A DNA stretch of 64,000 bases from Paracoccus hibiscisoli. GTDB lineage: Bacteria > Pseudomonadota > Alphaproteobacteria > Rhodobacterales > Rhodobacteraceae. The notes below the pieces were generated by a model. The model worked only from the letters and a program-made list of their open reading frames with translations. It ran no database searches and was not told the DNA's origin. Each line of letters opens with the position of its first letter. Position 1 is the first letter of the stretch. The DNA lies in the NCBI RefSeq assembly GCF_005048265.1, contig NZ_SUNH01000010.1, positions 96,779 through 160,778 on the forward strand. The letters are read 5' to 3'. The translations under genes were made by a program, and so were the position numbers. Below, piece after piece: positions 18,899-27,484 of this stretch.

Positions 18899-20188
18899 AT
18901 GGCCGACAAGACCGCTAAACTGCATCTGAACGGGCAGGATTACGACCTGCCGATCCTGTCGCCGACCAAGGGGCCGGATGTCCTGGACATTCGCAAGCTG
19001 TATGGCCAGGCGGACGTGTTCACCTATGACCCGGGCTTCACCTCGACCGCCAGCTGCGATTCGACGATCACCTTCATCGACGGCGACAAGGGAGAGCTGT
19101 GGTATCGCGGTTACCCGATCGAGCAGCTGGCCGAGAAATCCTGCTATCTGGAGGTCTGCTATCTGCTGCTCTACGGCGAGCTGCCGTCGCCCGCGCAGAT
19201 GGAAGATTTCAGTGCCCGCGTCACGCGCCACACGATGGTGCATGAGCAGATGCACAACTTCTTCCGTGGGTTCCGCCGCGACGCGCATCCGATGGCGACA
19301 ATGGTTGGCGTCGTGGGGGCCATGTCGGCCTTCTATCACGATTCGACCGATGTGAACGACGAATGGCAGCGCGAAGTCGCGGCGATCCGCCTGATCGCCA
19401 AGCTGCCGACGATCGCGGCAATGGCCTATAAATATTCGATTGGCCAGCCCTTCGTCTATCCGCAGAACGACCTGGATTACGCGTCGAACTTTCTGAACAT
19501 GTGCTTCTCGGTTCCGGCCGAGAAATATGAGGTGAACCCGGCCCTGGCGCGCGCCATGGACCGCATCTTTACCCTGCACGCTGATCACGAACAGAACGCG
19601 TCCACGTCGACCGTGCGTCTGGCGGGATCGTCGGGCGCGAATCCCTTCGCCTGCATCGCGGCGGGCATCGCCTGCCTGTGGGGGCCTGCCCATGGCGGTG
19701 CGAACCAGGCCTGCCTGGAGATGCTGCGCGAGATCGGCACCGTGGACCGCATTCCCGAATTCATCGCGCGGGCCAAGGACAAGTCCGACCCGTTCAAGCT
19801 GATGGGGTTCGGCCACCGGGTCTACAAGAACTTCGACCCGCGCGCGACGGTCATGAAGGAATCGGCCGACGAGGTCCTGGAGCTGCTGGGCATCGGCGAC
19901 AACCCGGTCCTGCAGGTCGCCAAGGAGCTGGAGAAGATCGCGCTGGAGGACGAGTACTTCATCGAGAAGAAGCTGTATCCCAACGTCGATTTCTATTCGG
20001 GCATCATCCTGGAGGCGATGGGCTTCCCCACCTCGATGTTCACGCCGATCTTTGCGCTGTCGCGCACGGTGGGCTGGATCGCGCAGTGGAAAGAGATGAT
20101 CGGCGATCCGCAGAACAAGATCGGCCGTCCGCGCCAGCTGTATGTCGGCAGCGACCGCCGCGATTACGTGGACCTCAAGGCGCGCTGA
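18899..20188 (+). CDS. gltA: Citrate synthase (type II)
   Basis: GltA condenses oxaloacetate and acetyl-CoA at the entry of the TCA cycle. The 429-aa protein has the catalytic histidines in the HGGANQACL and [13 protein letters not shown] segments and the catalytic aspartate in VDFYSG. An N-terminal beta domain (residues 1-60) shows it is the hexameric, NADH-regulated Gram-negative type. The start has AAGGA 9 nt upstream. A strong terminator follows at 20211-20235. Confidence 0.97.
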   Translation: MADKTAKLHLNGQDYDLPILSPTKGPDVLDIRKLYGQADVFTYDPGFTSTASCDSTITFIDGDKGELWYRGYPIEQLAEKSCYLEVCYLLLYGELPSPAQMEDFSARVTRHTMVHEQMHNFFRGFRRDAHPMATMVGVVGAMSAFYHDSTDVNDEWQREVAAIRLIAKLPTIAAMAYKYSIGQPFVYPQNDLDYASNFLNMCFSVPAEKYEVNPALARAMDRIFTLHADHEQNASTSTVRLAGSSGANPFACIAAGIACLWGPAHGGANQACLEMLREIGTVDRIPEFIARAKDKSDPFKLMGFGHRVYKNFDPRATVMKESADEVLELLGIGDNPVLQVAKELEKIALEDEYFIEKKLYPNVDFYSGIILEAMGFPTSMFTPIFALSRTVGWIAQWKEMIGDPQNKIGRPRQLYVGSDRRDYVDLKAR

Positions 20189-20210
20189 GCGTCCTGACAG
20201 GTCAGGCATC

Positions 20211-20235
20211 GGGGTCCCTTCGGGGGCCCCTTTTT
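20211..20235 (+). terminator. Rho-independent terminator of gltA
   Basis: GGGGTCCC and GGGGCCCC pair (one G-U) around a stable TTCG loop and are followed by TTTTT at 20231-20235. Confidence 0.9.
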
Positions 20236-20276
20236 CATGGTTGCGCGGGGGGGCGCGCGGTGGCATGGGACCGGAC

Positions 20277-20942
20277 ATGAGCGAGATCGAACAGACAGGC
20301 GCAGCCCGGCTGGCGCTGGTGACGGGGGCCTCTCGGGGCTTGGGTGCGGCGCTGGCCGAGGGGCTGGCGGCGCGGGGCTATCACGTGCTGGCGGTCGCCC
20401 GGACCGTGGGCGCGCTGGAGGAGCTGGACGACCGCATCCGCGCGGCCGGCGGCCAGGCGACGCTGGCGCCGATGGACGTGACCGAGCCCGAGGCGATGAA
20501 GCAGATGGTGCAGGCCATCACGGGCCGGTGGGGGGGGCTGGACCTGTGGGCGCATTGCGCGATCCATGCGGCGCCGATGGCGCCCGCGCCCCATATCGAG
20601 GGCCGCGACTGGACCAAGTCCGTGCTGACCAATCTCGAGGTGACGCGCGGGCTGATCGCCCTGCTGGAGCCGCTGCTGCGCCAGCGCCAGGGAACGGCGC
20701 TGTTCCTTGACGATGCACGGGGCGGGCAGAAGTTCTTTGGCGCCTATGGCGCGACCAAGGCCGCGCAGATCGCGCTGGCGCAGAGCTGGCAGGCCGAGAC
20801 GGTGCAGACCGGCCCGCGCGTGCTGATCGACGCGCCCGCGCCCATGCCGACCGCCGTGCGCGCGCGGTTCTATCCGGGCGAGGACCGGGCCGCCCTGACG
20901 CCTTGCAAGGACGAGGCGGCGCGCATTCTGGCGCTGTTGTAA
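20277..20942 (+). CDS. Atypical short-chain dehydrogenase/reductase
   Basis: This 221-aa protein has the SDR Rossmann start LVTGASRGLGAAL with the TGxxxGxG dinucleotide motif and a YGATK segment giving the catalytic Tyr and Lys. The usual NNAG structural motif is replaced by AHCAIHA, and the position of the catalytic serine before YxxxK reads FLDDARGG, without serine. It may therefore bind NAD(P)H without being a standard oxidoreductase. The start ATG at 20277 follows GGGA; the ATG at 20265 is an alternative. It ends 2 bp before repeat element A copy 2. Confidence 0.85.
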   Translation: MSEIEQTGAARLALVTGASRGLGAALAEGLAARGYHVLAVARTVGALEELDDRIRAAGGQATLAPMDVTEPEAMKQMVQAITGRWGGLDLWAHCAIHAAPMAPAPHIEGRDWTKSVLTNLEVTRGLIALLEPLLRQRQGTALFLDDARGGQKFFGAYGATKAAQIALAQSWQAETVQTGPRVLIDAPAPMPTAVRARFYPGEDRAALTPCKDEAARILALL

Positions 20943-20944
20943 CG

Positions 20945-20992
20945 ATTGCGTCCCGCGGCAGGGCGGGGGGCTGCCCGCCCCCCGCACCCCCC
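20945..20992 (+). repeat. Hairpin repeat element A, copy 2 (after SDR gene)
   Basis: This 48-bp element has the same plan as the one at 5410-5457: ATTGCGTCCCGCG, a perfect 9-bp stem GCGGGGGGC/GCCCCCCGC (20963-20971 and 20977-20985) with loop TGCCC, then ACCCCCC. The inner stem pair differs from copy 1 but pairing is kept. It lies between the convergent SDR and pepP genes. Confidence 0.75.
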
Positions 20993-20997
20993 GGGCG

Positions 20998-22803
20998 TCA
21001 CCCCTGGCCGAGCGGTTCGGTGGCCCGCCGCAGCCAGTCCAGATCGTCGCCCTGCAGATCGGGCGAGAGCGCATCGCGGACGCGGGCGTGATAGGCGTCC
21101 AGCCATGCCGCATCGTCGCCGGACAGTGCCCCGCGGTCGATCAGCCGACGGTCGATGGGGCACAGGGTCAGCGTGTCAAAGCCCAGCATCGTGCGGCCCG
21201 GTTCGGCCTCGGCCTCGCGGACGGCGATCAGGTTCTCGATCCGGATGCCGAAGCGGCCCTCGCGGTAATAGCCCGGCTCGTTCGAGAGGATCATGCCGGG
21301 TTCCAGCGGGATGTCGCTGACGCGGCTGATCCGCGCGGGCCCTTCGTGCACGCAGAGCGCGGCGCCCACGCCGTGGCCGGTGCCGTGGTCATAGTCCAGC
21401 CCCTGTGACCACAGGAACTGGCGCGCCAGCGCGTCCAGATGCCCGCCCGTCACGCCCTTGGGAAAGCGCGCGCGGCTGAGCGCGATCATGCCGCGCAGCA
21501 CAGCGGTGAAGGGGGCCACGGCCTCCTCCAGCGGATCGCCCAGGGCGATGGTCCGGGTGATGTCGGTGGTGCCATCGGCGTATTGGCCGCCCGAATCGAT
21601 CAGCAGCACGTCGCCTGCCGCCAAGCGGCGGTTGGTCGCCTTGGTCACGCGGTAATGGACGATGGCGCCGTTCGGGCCCGCCCCCATGATCGTGTCGAAG
21701 CTGATGTCCAGGATGCCCGCCTCGCGGCGCAGATCCTCCAGGCGGCGGACCACGTCGATCTCGGTCAGGGTGGAGGGCTGCTGCCGGTCCAGCCAGGAGA
21801 GCAGCCGGACCATCGCCACCCCGTCGCGGTGATGGGCGGCGCGCATGCCAGCCAGCTCGGCCGCGGTCTTTCGGGCCTTGGGCAGGATCGCGGGATCGGG
21901 GTCGCGGGCGATGTCGGTGCCGGCCCCCTCCAGGATGCGGAACGCGGCCTCGGGGGCGGTGGCGGGGTCGATGCGGACGGGGCCTTCCAGATCGGTCAGC
22001 GCCGAGGCCAGCGCGTCATGCGGCAGGATCGTCACCTGATCGCCCAGATGCGCCCGGACCGCGTCATCGAACTTGGCCGCATCGGCGAACAGCGCCAGAT
22101 GACCGCTGTCGGACAGCACGGCAAATGCCTGAACCACCGGGTTCTTGGGCAGGTCGCTGCCCCGGATGTTCAGCAGCCACGAAATCGAATCGGGCAGGGT
22201 CAGCAGGGCGGCCGCCTGACCCTGGGCGCGCAGCTCGGCGGCCAGGCGCAGGCGTTTCTGGGGCGCGGTCTCTCCGGCCAGGGCATCGGGGTGGATGCGC
22301 ACGCGGCCCACGGGAGCGGCGGGTCGGTCGGGCCAGATGGCATCGACGGGGTTCGCGTCCAGCGCGATCAGGGCGATGTCGCTGCCCTGAAGGGCGGCCT
22401 CCATCCCATCGATCTCGCGGCGGGTGTGCAGCCAGGGGTCAAAGCCGACGCGCCCGCCCTGCGGCAGGGCCTGGCGCAGCCAGTCTGACGGCCGCGTCTC
22501 CGGCCAGTTGACGGGGGTAAAATGCCCCAAATCCAGCTGGTCGCGGACCTGCACCCGGTAGCGCCCGTCGACAAAAACGCCCGCCTGATCAAGGGTCGCG
22601 ATGGCAAAGCCCGCGCTGCCGGTGAACCCCGTCAGCCAGGCCAGGCGCGCATCGGCATCGGCCACGTATTCGCCCTGATGGACATCGGCGCGGGGCACGA
22701 TCACGGCGGCCAGATCGCGGTCCCGCATCAGAGCGCGCAGGTTGGACAGGCGCGCGGCATGATCGCCGCCGCCCGCCGGGTCGTCAAAGCTCTGGAAACT
22801 CAC
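20998..22803 (-). CDS. pepP: Xaa-Pro aminopeptidase P (M24B)
   Basis: This 601-aa three-domain creatinase-fold aminopeptidase removes N-terminal residues preceding proline. Dinuclear metal ligands are seen in LIDSGGQYADGTTDITRT (two Asp), the GHGVGAALCVHEGP segment (His), NEPGYY (Glu) and RIENL (Glu). The start is a GTG at 22803 that overlaps the stop of the upstream hydrolase gene (GTGA), so the two are translationally coupled. Longer frames upstream are read-through of the hydrolase gene in another frame. Confidence 0.92.
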   Translation of the reverse strand: MSFQSFDDPAGGGDHAARLSNLRALMRDRDLAAVIVPRADVHQGEYVADADARLAWLTGFTGSAGFAIATLDQAGVFVDGRYRVQVRDQLDLGHFTPVNWPETRPSDWLRQALPQGGRVGFDPWLHTRREIDGMEAALQGSDIALIALDANPVDAIWPDRPAAPVGRVRIHPDALAGETAPQKRLRLAAELRAQGQAAALLTLPDSISWLLNIRGSDLPKNPVVQAFAVLSDSGHLALFADAAKFDDAVRAHLGDQVTILPHDALASALTDLEGPVRIDPATAPEAAFRILEGAGTDIARDPDPAILPKARKTAAELAGMRAAHHRDGVAMVRLLSWLDRQQPSTLTEIDVVRRLEDLRREAGILDISFDTIMGAGPNGAIVHYRVTKATNRRLAAGDVLLIDSGGQYADGTTDITRTIALGDPLEEAVAPFTAVLRGMIALSRARFPKGVTGGHLDALARQFLWSQGLDYDHGTGHGVGAALCVHEGPARISRVSDIPLEPGMILSNEPGYYREGRFGIRIENLIAVREAEAEPGRTMLGFDTLTLCPIDRRLIDRGALSGDDAAWLDAYHARVRDALSPDLQGDDLDWLRRATEPLGQG

Positions 22804-23492
22804 AGCGTGATCGCCTTCATGACCTCGGGTTCGATGACCCTGACATCGGGCAGCGCGTCGATCAGCACCTGGGCGGACTGCTCCAGCGCGGGAAAGGTCC
22901 TGTAATGGCAGGGGATCACGGTCTTGAAGTCGAAATAGCGTTTCGCGGCATAGGCCGCCCGCGCCATGTCCATGGTGAAATGCCCGCCCGCGCACAGGAT
23001 GCCGATGTCGGGCTTGTGCAGATCGCCCATCCACTCCATGTCGGCCATGATGTCCGTGTCGCCCGAGACATAGATCACGTGCCCCTCTCCGGCGATCATG
23101 TAGCCCGATTCGTGGCCCGCATAGATCGGCCCGTCCGGCCCGGCGATCGAACTCGAATGGCTGGCATTCACCATCGTCACGCGCGCCCCGCCCAGATCGA
23201 CGGTGCCGCCCTTGTTGAACCCCGTGCCCTCGATCTGGTCGGTCTTTTCCCAATGGCTGATCAGGTCATAGATGCCCACGACGGGCACCTTGAGCGCCTT
23301 GGCCAAGGCCAGCGTGTCACCGGTATGGTCGCCATGGCCGTGGGTGATCAGGATATGGGTCGCGCCTTGGGTCGCCTGATCGCGCGCGTCCTGCGGAAAG
23401 ACCGGGTTCCCGGTGAACCACGGGTCGATCAGGATCACCGCCTGTTCGATCTCCAGACGAAAGCCGGAATGGCCAAGCCAGGTCAGTTTCAT
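22800..23492 (-). CDS. UPF0173 metal-dependent hydrolase
   Basis: A 230-aa metallo-beta-lactamase fold protein. The metal motif HxHxDH is read as THGHGDHTGD near residues 50-59, with further ligands in ASHSS and GDTDIMADM. The family (UPF0173, YtkL-like) has no settled substrate. It is followed without a gap by pepP (4-nt overlap), so they share a transcript. Confidence 0.9.
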   Translation of the reverse strand: MKLTWLGHSGFRLEIEQAVILIDPWFTGNPVFPQDARDQATQGATHILITHGHGDHTGDTLALAKALKVPVVGIYDLISHWEKTDQIEGTGFNKGGTVDLGGARVTMVNASHSSSIAGPDGPIYAGHESGYMIAGEGHVIYVSGDTDIMADMEWMGDLHKPDIGILCAGGHFTMDMARAAYAAKRYFDFKTVIPCHYRTFPALEQSAQVLIDALPDVRVIEPEVMKAITL

Positions 23493-23561
23493 GCGCGTCT
23501 CCTTCGCTGTCGCGGCAAGGTTAGCGGCCGCGTCCGGTCGTGACCAGAACCCCGTGAGGCG

Positions 23562-25313
23562 TCAAAGGTTGCCGGTCGCGGGCGCCGCATCGTCCAGCCG
23601 CAGGCGCAGGCGTTCGCGCCCGCCCCAGGTCGACAGCTCCAGCTTGCCGGCCAGATGGAACCGCCGGCCCTTGGCGCCGATCAGGCCGGGGCCAAGCGGG
23701 CCGTCCATCGCGCCCCAGGCCACGGCCTCCAGCGGCGGGCTGCCGGGGCTGCGGAACTGCAGGCGCAGGTGGCGGTCGCCCATGGTGGCGGCGCTGTCGA
23801 TCAGCTGGTCGGCAAAGGCGAAACGCGGCGCGGGTGCGGCCTGACCGAAGGGCCCGGCATCCTCCAGCATCCGGTACATGGCGGGCGTGGCACCCGACGG
23901 CTCCAGCAGGCCCGAGATGCGCAGGTCGCCCGACCCGGTGCGCCCGGCCAGATCGCGGGCGATCAGATCGGCCAGACGCTCCATCGCGGCGGGGATCATC
24001 GCCTCCTCCACGGTCAGGCCCGCGGCCATGGTATGCCCGCCGCCCTTCAGCAGCAGGCCCTCGGCGGCCAGCCGCTGGATCGCGCGGCCCAGATCGACGC
24101 CGGGGACCGACCGCGCGCTGCCCTTGCCGATGCCGTGATCGACGCCGATGACGACCGAGGGCAGGTCGGTCGCCTCCTTGACGCGGGCGGCGACGATGCC
24201 GACCACGCCCGGGTGCCAGCCCGCGCCCGCAGCCCAGGACAGGCGCACGTCGCCCCGTGCCTCGACCTGGGCCAGCGCCTCTTCGCGCACGGCGGCCTCG
24301 ATGGCGCGGCGGTCGCGGTTCAACTCGTCCAACTGCTGCGCCAGCTGCAGGGCGCGCTGCGGATCGCGGGCCGACAGGCACAGCGCGCCCAGATCGGCCC
24401 GCCCCACGCGCCCGCCAGCATTGATGCGCGGGCCCAGCAGGAACCCCAGATGAAACGCGCTCGGCGCCCCGTCCAGCCGCGCGATATCGGACAGCGCGAC
24501 CAGCCCCGCCCGCTGACGCCGCGCCATGACGGCCAAGCCCTGCCGGACAAAGGCGCGGTTCACGCCCACCAGCGGCGCGACATCCGCCACCGTCGCCAGC
24601 GCCACCAGATCCAGCATCGCCATCAGGTCCGGCTGCACCAGCCCGCGTTCGCGTAAGATCCGCCCCGCCTGGACCAGCGTCAGAAACACCACCCCCGCCG
24701 CACACAGATGGCCCAAGGTGCCATCCTCATCCATGCGGTTCGGGTTCACCACCGCCAGCGCGGGGGGCAGGGTCTCGCCGCCCAGATGGTGATCCAGCAC
24801 GATCACGTCGCAGCCCTCGGCGGCCGCCAGCGCCTCATGCGACAGCGTCCCGCAATCGACGCAGATGATCAGATCATGCGCCGCCGCCAGCGTGGTCATG
24901 GCGGGGACGTTGGGGCCATAGCCCTCGTCGATGCGGTCGGGAATATACAGCGTCGCCTGACGCCCCTGCTGATGCAGCCAGTCGATCAGCAGCGCCGCGG
25001 ATGACCCGCCATCCACATCGTAATCGGCAAAGACGGCGATGCGCTGCCCCGCCACGGCCGCCTCGACCAGCCGCGCCGCCGCGACCTGCATGTCGCGCAG
25101 CACCAGCGGATCGGGCAGCAGATCGCGCAGCTTGGGCGCCAGGAACCCCGGCGCCTCCTCGGGCGGCACGCCGCGTTCGGCCAGCACCCGCGCCACCGCC
25201 AACGGCAGCGCCGCCTGCTGCGCCAACCCCTCGGCCCGCCGCTCCAGATCGGTCAAGGGACCGACCCACCGCCGCCCGCTCAGAGAGCTGTCGATGCCCA
25301 GAAACGCCGTCAT
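23562..25313 (-). CDS. recJ: Single-stranded-DNA-specific exonuclease RecJ
   Basis: RecJ degrades single-stranded DNA 5' to 3' in RecF recombination and mismatch repair. DHH-superfamily motifs are clear: FADYDVDGGSSAALL near residue 95, and VLDHHLGGE near residue 175. The DHHA1 part follows with KGGGHTMAAG near residue 410. It has 583 aa, as usual. The ATG at 25313 directly follows repeat element B copy 1, whose GAAGAAGAAG end stands where a ribosome-binding site should be, so translation may rely on an unusual A/G-rich leader. Confidence 0.95.
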   Translation of the reverse strand: MTAFLGIDSSLSGRRWVGPLTDLERRAEGLAQQAALPLAVARVLAERGVPPEEAPGFLAPKLRDLLPDPLVLRDMQVAAARLVEAAVAGQRIAVFADYDVDGGSSAALLIDWLHQQGRQATLYIPDRIDEGYGPNVPAMTTLAAAHDLIICVDCGTLSHEALAAAEGCDVIVLDHHLGGETLPPALAVVNPNRMDEDGTLGHLCAAGVVFLTLVQAGRILRERGLVQPDLMAMLDLVALATVADVAPLVGVNRAFVRQGLAVMARRQRAGLVALSDIARLDGAPSAFHLGFLLGPRINAGGRVGRADLGALCLSARDPQRALQLAQQLDELNRDRRAIEAAVREEALAQVEARGDVRLSWAAGAGWHPGVVGIVAARVKEATDLPSVVIGVDHGIGKGSARSVPGVDLGRAIQRLAAEGLLLKGGGHTMAAGLTVEEAMIPAAMERLADLIARDLAGRTGSGDLRISGLLEPSGATPAMYRMLEDAGPFGQAAPAPRFAFADQLIDSAATMGDRHLRLQFRSPGSPPLEAVAWGAMDGPLGPGLIGAKGRRFHLAGKLELSTWGGRERLRLRLDDAAPATGNL

Positions 25314-25314
25314 G

Positions 25315-25376
25315 CTTCTTCTTCACTCAAATATCCCGGGGGGAGTCCCGGGACGGGACGGGGGGCAGCGCCCCCC
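25315..25376 (-). repeat. Double-hairpin repeat element B, copy 1 (glpX-recJ gap)
   Basis: Read on the minus strand: hairpin 1 GGGGGGC/GCCCCCC (25376-25360) is joined directly to hairpin 2 GTCCCG/CGGGAC (25359-25345), then CTCCCCCC, GGGATATTTGAG and TGAAGAAGAAG. It follows glpX and ends one base before the recJ ATG. A second copy is at 27424-27484. A role as the glpX terminator is likely. Confidence 0.75.
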
Positions 25377-25389
25377 TGTGCGCTCTATC

Positions 25390-26355
25390 TCACTTGACCG
25401 GGTTGCGATAGATCATCCGCCGCACCGACCCGGTCTTGGACCGCATCAGGATGGTCTCGGTGGTCAGGTATCCCGGCTCGCGCTTGACGCCCGCCACGAT
25501 CGACCCGTCGGTGACGCCCGTCGCCGCAAAGATGACATCATCGGTGACCAGATCGTCGCGCGCATAGATGCGGTCCAGATCGGTGATCCCCGCCTTGCGC
25601 GCGCGCCCCTTTTCGTCGTCGTTGCGGAACAGCAGCCGACCCCACATCTGCCCGCCCATGCATTTCAGCGCCGCCGCAGCCAGAACGCCCTCGGGCGCGC
25701 CGCCCGAGCCCATATACATGTCGATGCCGGTCAGCTCGGCCTCGGCGCAATGGATCACGCCGGCCACGTCGCCATCGGTGATCAGGCGGATGGCGGCGCC
25801 GGTCTGGCGGACCTCGGCGATCATCTCCTCGTGGCGCGGACGCTCCAGGATGCAGACGGTGATGTCGCTGGCCTCGCAGCCGCGGGCTGCGGCCAGGGCA
25901 CGCACGCGCTCGGCCGGGGGCATGTCCAGGCTGACCACGTCGACCGGATAGCCCGGCCCCACGGCCAGCTTGTCCATATAGACGTCGGGCGCATGCAGCA
26001 GCGTGCCGCGCGGCGCCATGGCGATCACGGTCAGCGCGTTGGGCATGTCCTTGGCGGTCAGCGTGGTCCCCTCCAGCGGGTCCAGCGCGATGTCCACGGC
26101 CGGGCCGTCGCCGGTGCCGACCTCTTCGCCGATGAACAGCATGGGGGCCTCGTCGCGCTCTCCCTCGCCGATGACGACGACGCCCTTGATGTCCAGCATG
26201 TTCAGCTGGTCACGCATGGCGTTCACGGCCGCCTGGTCGGCGGCCTTCTCGTCGCCGCGCCCGATCAGCCGGGCCGAGGCATGGGCCGCCGCCTCGCTGA
26301 CGCGGGCGAGGCCCAGGGACAGCATTCGGTCGTTGAAATCCTTCGGCGCGGTCAT
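25390..26355 (-). CDS. glpX: Class II fructose-1,6-bisphosphatase
   Basis: GlpX hydrolyses fructose-1,6-bisphosphate in gluconeogenesis. The lithium-sensitive phosphatase motifs are GEGERDEAPMLFIGE near residue 55 and ALDPLEGTTL near residue 85. I start at the ATG at 26355 (MTAPKDFNDR), because AAAGGG lies 9 nt upstream of it; the ATG at 26364 directly abuts that sequence. The protein is then 321 aa. The gene is on the same strand as bolA (73 bp upstream) and recJ. Confidence 0.93.
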   Translation of the reverse strand: MTAPKDFNDRMLSLGLARVSEAAAHASARLIGRGDEKAADQAAVNAMRDQLNMLDIKGVVVIGEGERDEAPMLFIGEEVGTGDGPAVDIALDPLEGTTLTAKDMPNALTVIAMAPRGTLLHAPDVYMDKLAVGPGYPVDVVSLDMPPAERVRALAAARGCEASDITVCILERPRHEEMIAEVRQTGAAIRLITDGDVAGVIHCAEAELTGIDMYMGSGGAPEGVLAAAALKCMGGQMWGRLLFRNDDEKGRARKAGITDLDRIYARDDLVTDDVIFAATGVTDGSIVAGVKREPGYLTTETILMRSKTGSVRRMIYRNPVK

Positions 26356-26428
26356 GTCCCTCATCCCTTTGTCTCTGTGGGTTGGGGCTTTCTAGGGGGC
26401 GGGGCAGGGGGCGGCAAGCCTGACGGCG

Positions 26429-26719
26429 CTAACGGGCCGGGCTTTCCGACAGCTCCAGTGCCAGCGCATGGATGCGCGGCACGATGTCGCCCAGGGTCGC
26501 ATGGACCAGCCGATGCCGCTGCAGGCGCGACAGGCCGGCAAAGGCCGGGCTGGCCATCACGATGCGGAAATGGCTTTCGCCGCCGTCACGAAAGCCGGAA
26601 TGGCCGCGATGATCCTCGCTTTCGTCCAGCACCTGCAGGGCCGTGGGCTGCAGGGTGGCAAGCCGTTCGGTCATCTGGTCCGCGATCATCCGCATATCCT
26701 TTTCGTCAAGGGGTTTCAT
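26429..26719 (-). CDS. bolA: BolA family protein
   Basis: A 96-aa BolA fold protein with the class II KH-like core, containing ESEDHRGHSG near residue 33 and the RHRLVHATLGD helix typical of the family. BolA proteins pair with monothiol glutaredoxins in iron-sulphur handling and affect cell morphology. It is divergent from the J-domain gene. Confidence 0.93.
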   Translation of the reverse strand: MKPLDEKDMRMIADQMTERLATLQPTALQVLDESEDHRGHSGFRDGGESHFRIVMASPAFAGLSRLQRHRLVHATLGDIVPRIHALALELSESPAR

Positions 26720-26771
26720 GTGCCGCCAGATAGCCTAAACTGCCCGCCTTGAGTCGCAAAGGTGCCCCAGG

Positions 26772-27401
26772 ATGAGCAAGAACGACCCGTTCGGTTTCGA
26801 CATTTCCGCCGCCAAGGACAAGAAGCGCAAGACCAAGGGGCGGCGCGGCATGTCGGGGGCGTTCGAAACCTCGACCCGCATCTGCGAACGCGAAGGCTGT
26901 GACGAGCCGGGCCAGTATCGCGCCCCCAAGAATCCGCGCAACCTTGATGACTATTTCTGGTTCTGCAAGGAGCACGTTCGCGAATACAACGCGAACTGGA
27001 ATTATTTCCAGGGCCAGTCCGAGGAGGAGTTCCAGCAGTTCATCGACAACGCGACGGTCTGGGAACGCCCCACCAAGCCCTTCGGCCGTGCGGCGGCCGA
27101 GGACAAATGGGCCCGTCACGGCGTCAGCGACCCGCTGGAAATCCTGGGCGCAAACGGCACCGCGCCGGAATCGCGCGCGCAGTCCAGCGCCCGCAAGCTG
27201 CCGCCCACCGAACGCCGCGCGCTGGACATCCTTGAGGCCAAGGACCACTGGACCCGCGCCGAGATCCGCAAGCAGTACAAGTCGCTGGTCAAGGATCTGC
27301 ACCCGGACATGAACGGCGGCGACCGATCCGACGAGGATCGCCTGTCCGAGGTGGTCTGGGCCTGGGATCAGATCAAGGACAGCCGCTTTATCCGCGACTG
27401 A
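26772..27401 (+). CDS. J-domain (DnaJ-like) protein with putative N-terminal Zn site
   Basis: This 209-aa protein has a C-terminal J domain (about residues 145-209) with the HPD motif in LHPDMNGG, which should stimulate an Hsp70 such as DnaK. Unlike DnaJ, the J domain is at the C-terminus. The N-terminal part holds CEREGC and, 20 residues on, FCKEH, a C-x4-C...C-x2-H arrangement that could bind zinc. A family of this layout is common in Rhodobacteraceae and Rhizobiales; its client is not known to me. The gene ends near repeat element B copy 2. Confidence 0.88.
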   Translation: MSKNDPFGFDISAAKDKKRKTKGRRGMSGAFETSTRICEREGCDEPGQYRAPKNPRNLDDYFWFCKEHVREYNANWNYFQGQSEEEFQQFIDNATVWERPTKPFGRAAAEDKWARHGVSDPLEILGANGTAPESRAQSSARKLPPTERRALDILEAKDHWTRAEIRKQYKSLVKDLHPDMNGGDRSDEDRLSEVVWAWDQIKDSRFIRD

Positions 27402-27423
27402 TCCGTCCGTGTGGAAGCCGGGG

Positions 27424-27484
27424 AGGGGGCTGCCGCCCCCGTCGGTTTCACCGACTCCCCCGCGGATATTTTCATGAAGAAGAA
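27424..27484 (+). repeat. Double-hairpin repeat element B, copy 2 (J-protein/lnt junction)
   Basis: Hairpin 1 GGGGGC/GCCCCC (27425-27440) abuts hairpin 2 GTCGGT/ACCGAC (27441-27455), followed by TCCCCCGCGGATATTTTCA and TGAAGAAGAAG. It matches the copy at 25315-25376 in order, spacing and flanks, with hairpin 2 different in sequence but still perfectly paired. The GAAGAAGAAG end overlaps the last codons (three serines) of lnt on the other strand. Confidence 0.75.

Noticed and set aside
18899..20188. 2-methylcitrate synthase as alternative to gltA
   Set aside because: The length of 429 aa and the N-terminal beta domain fit type II citrate synthase, and no prp genes are nearby.
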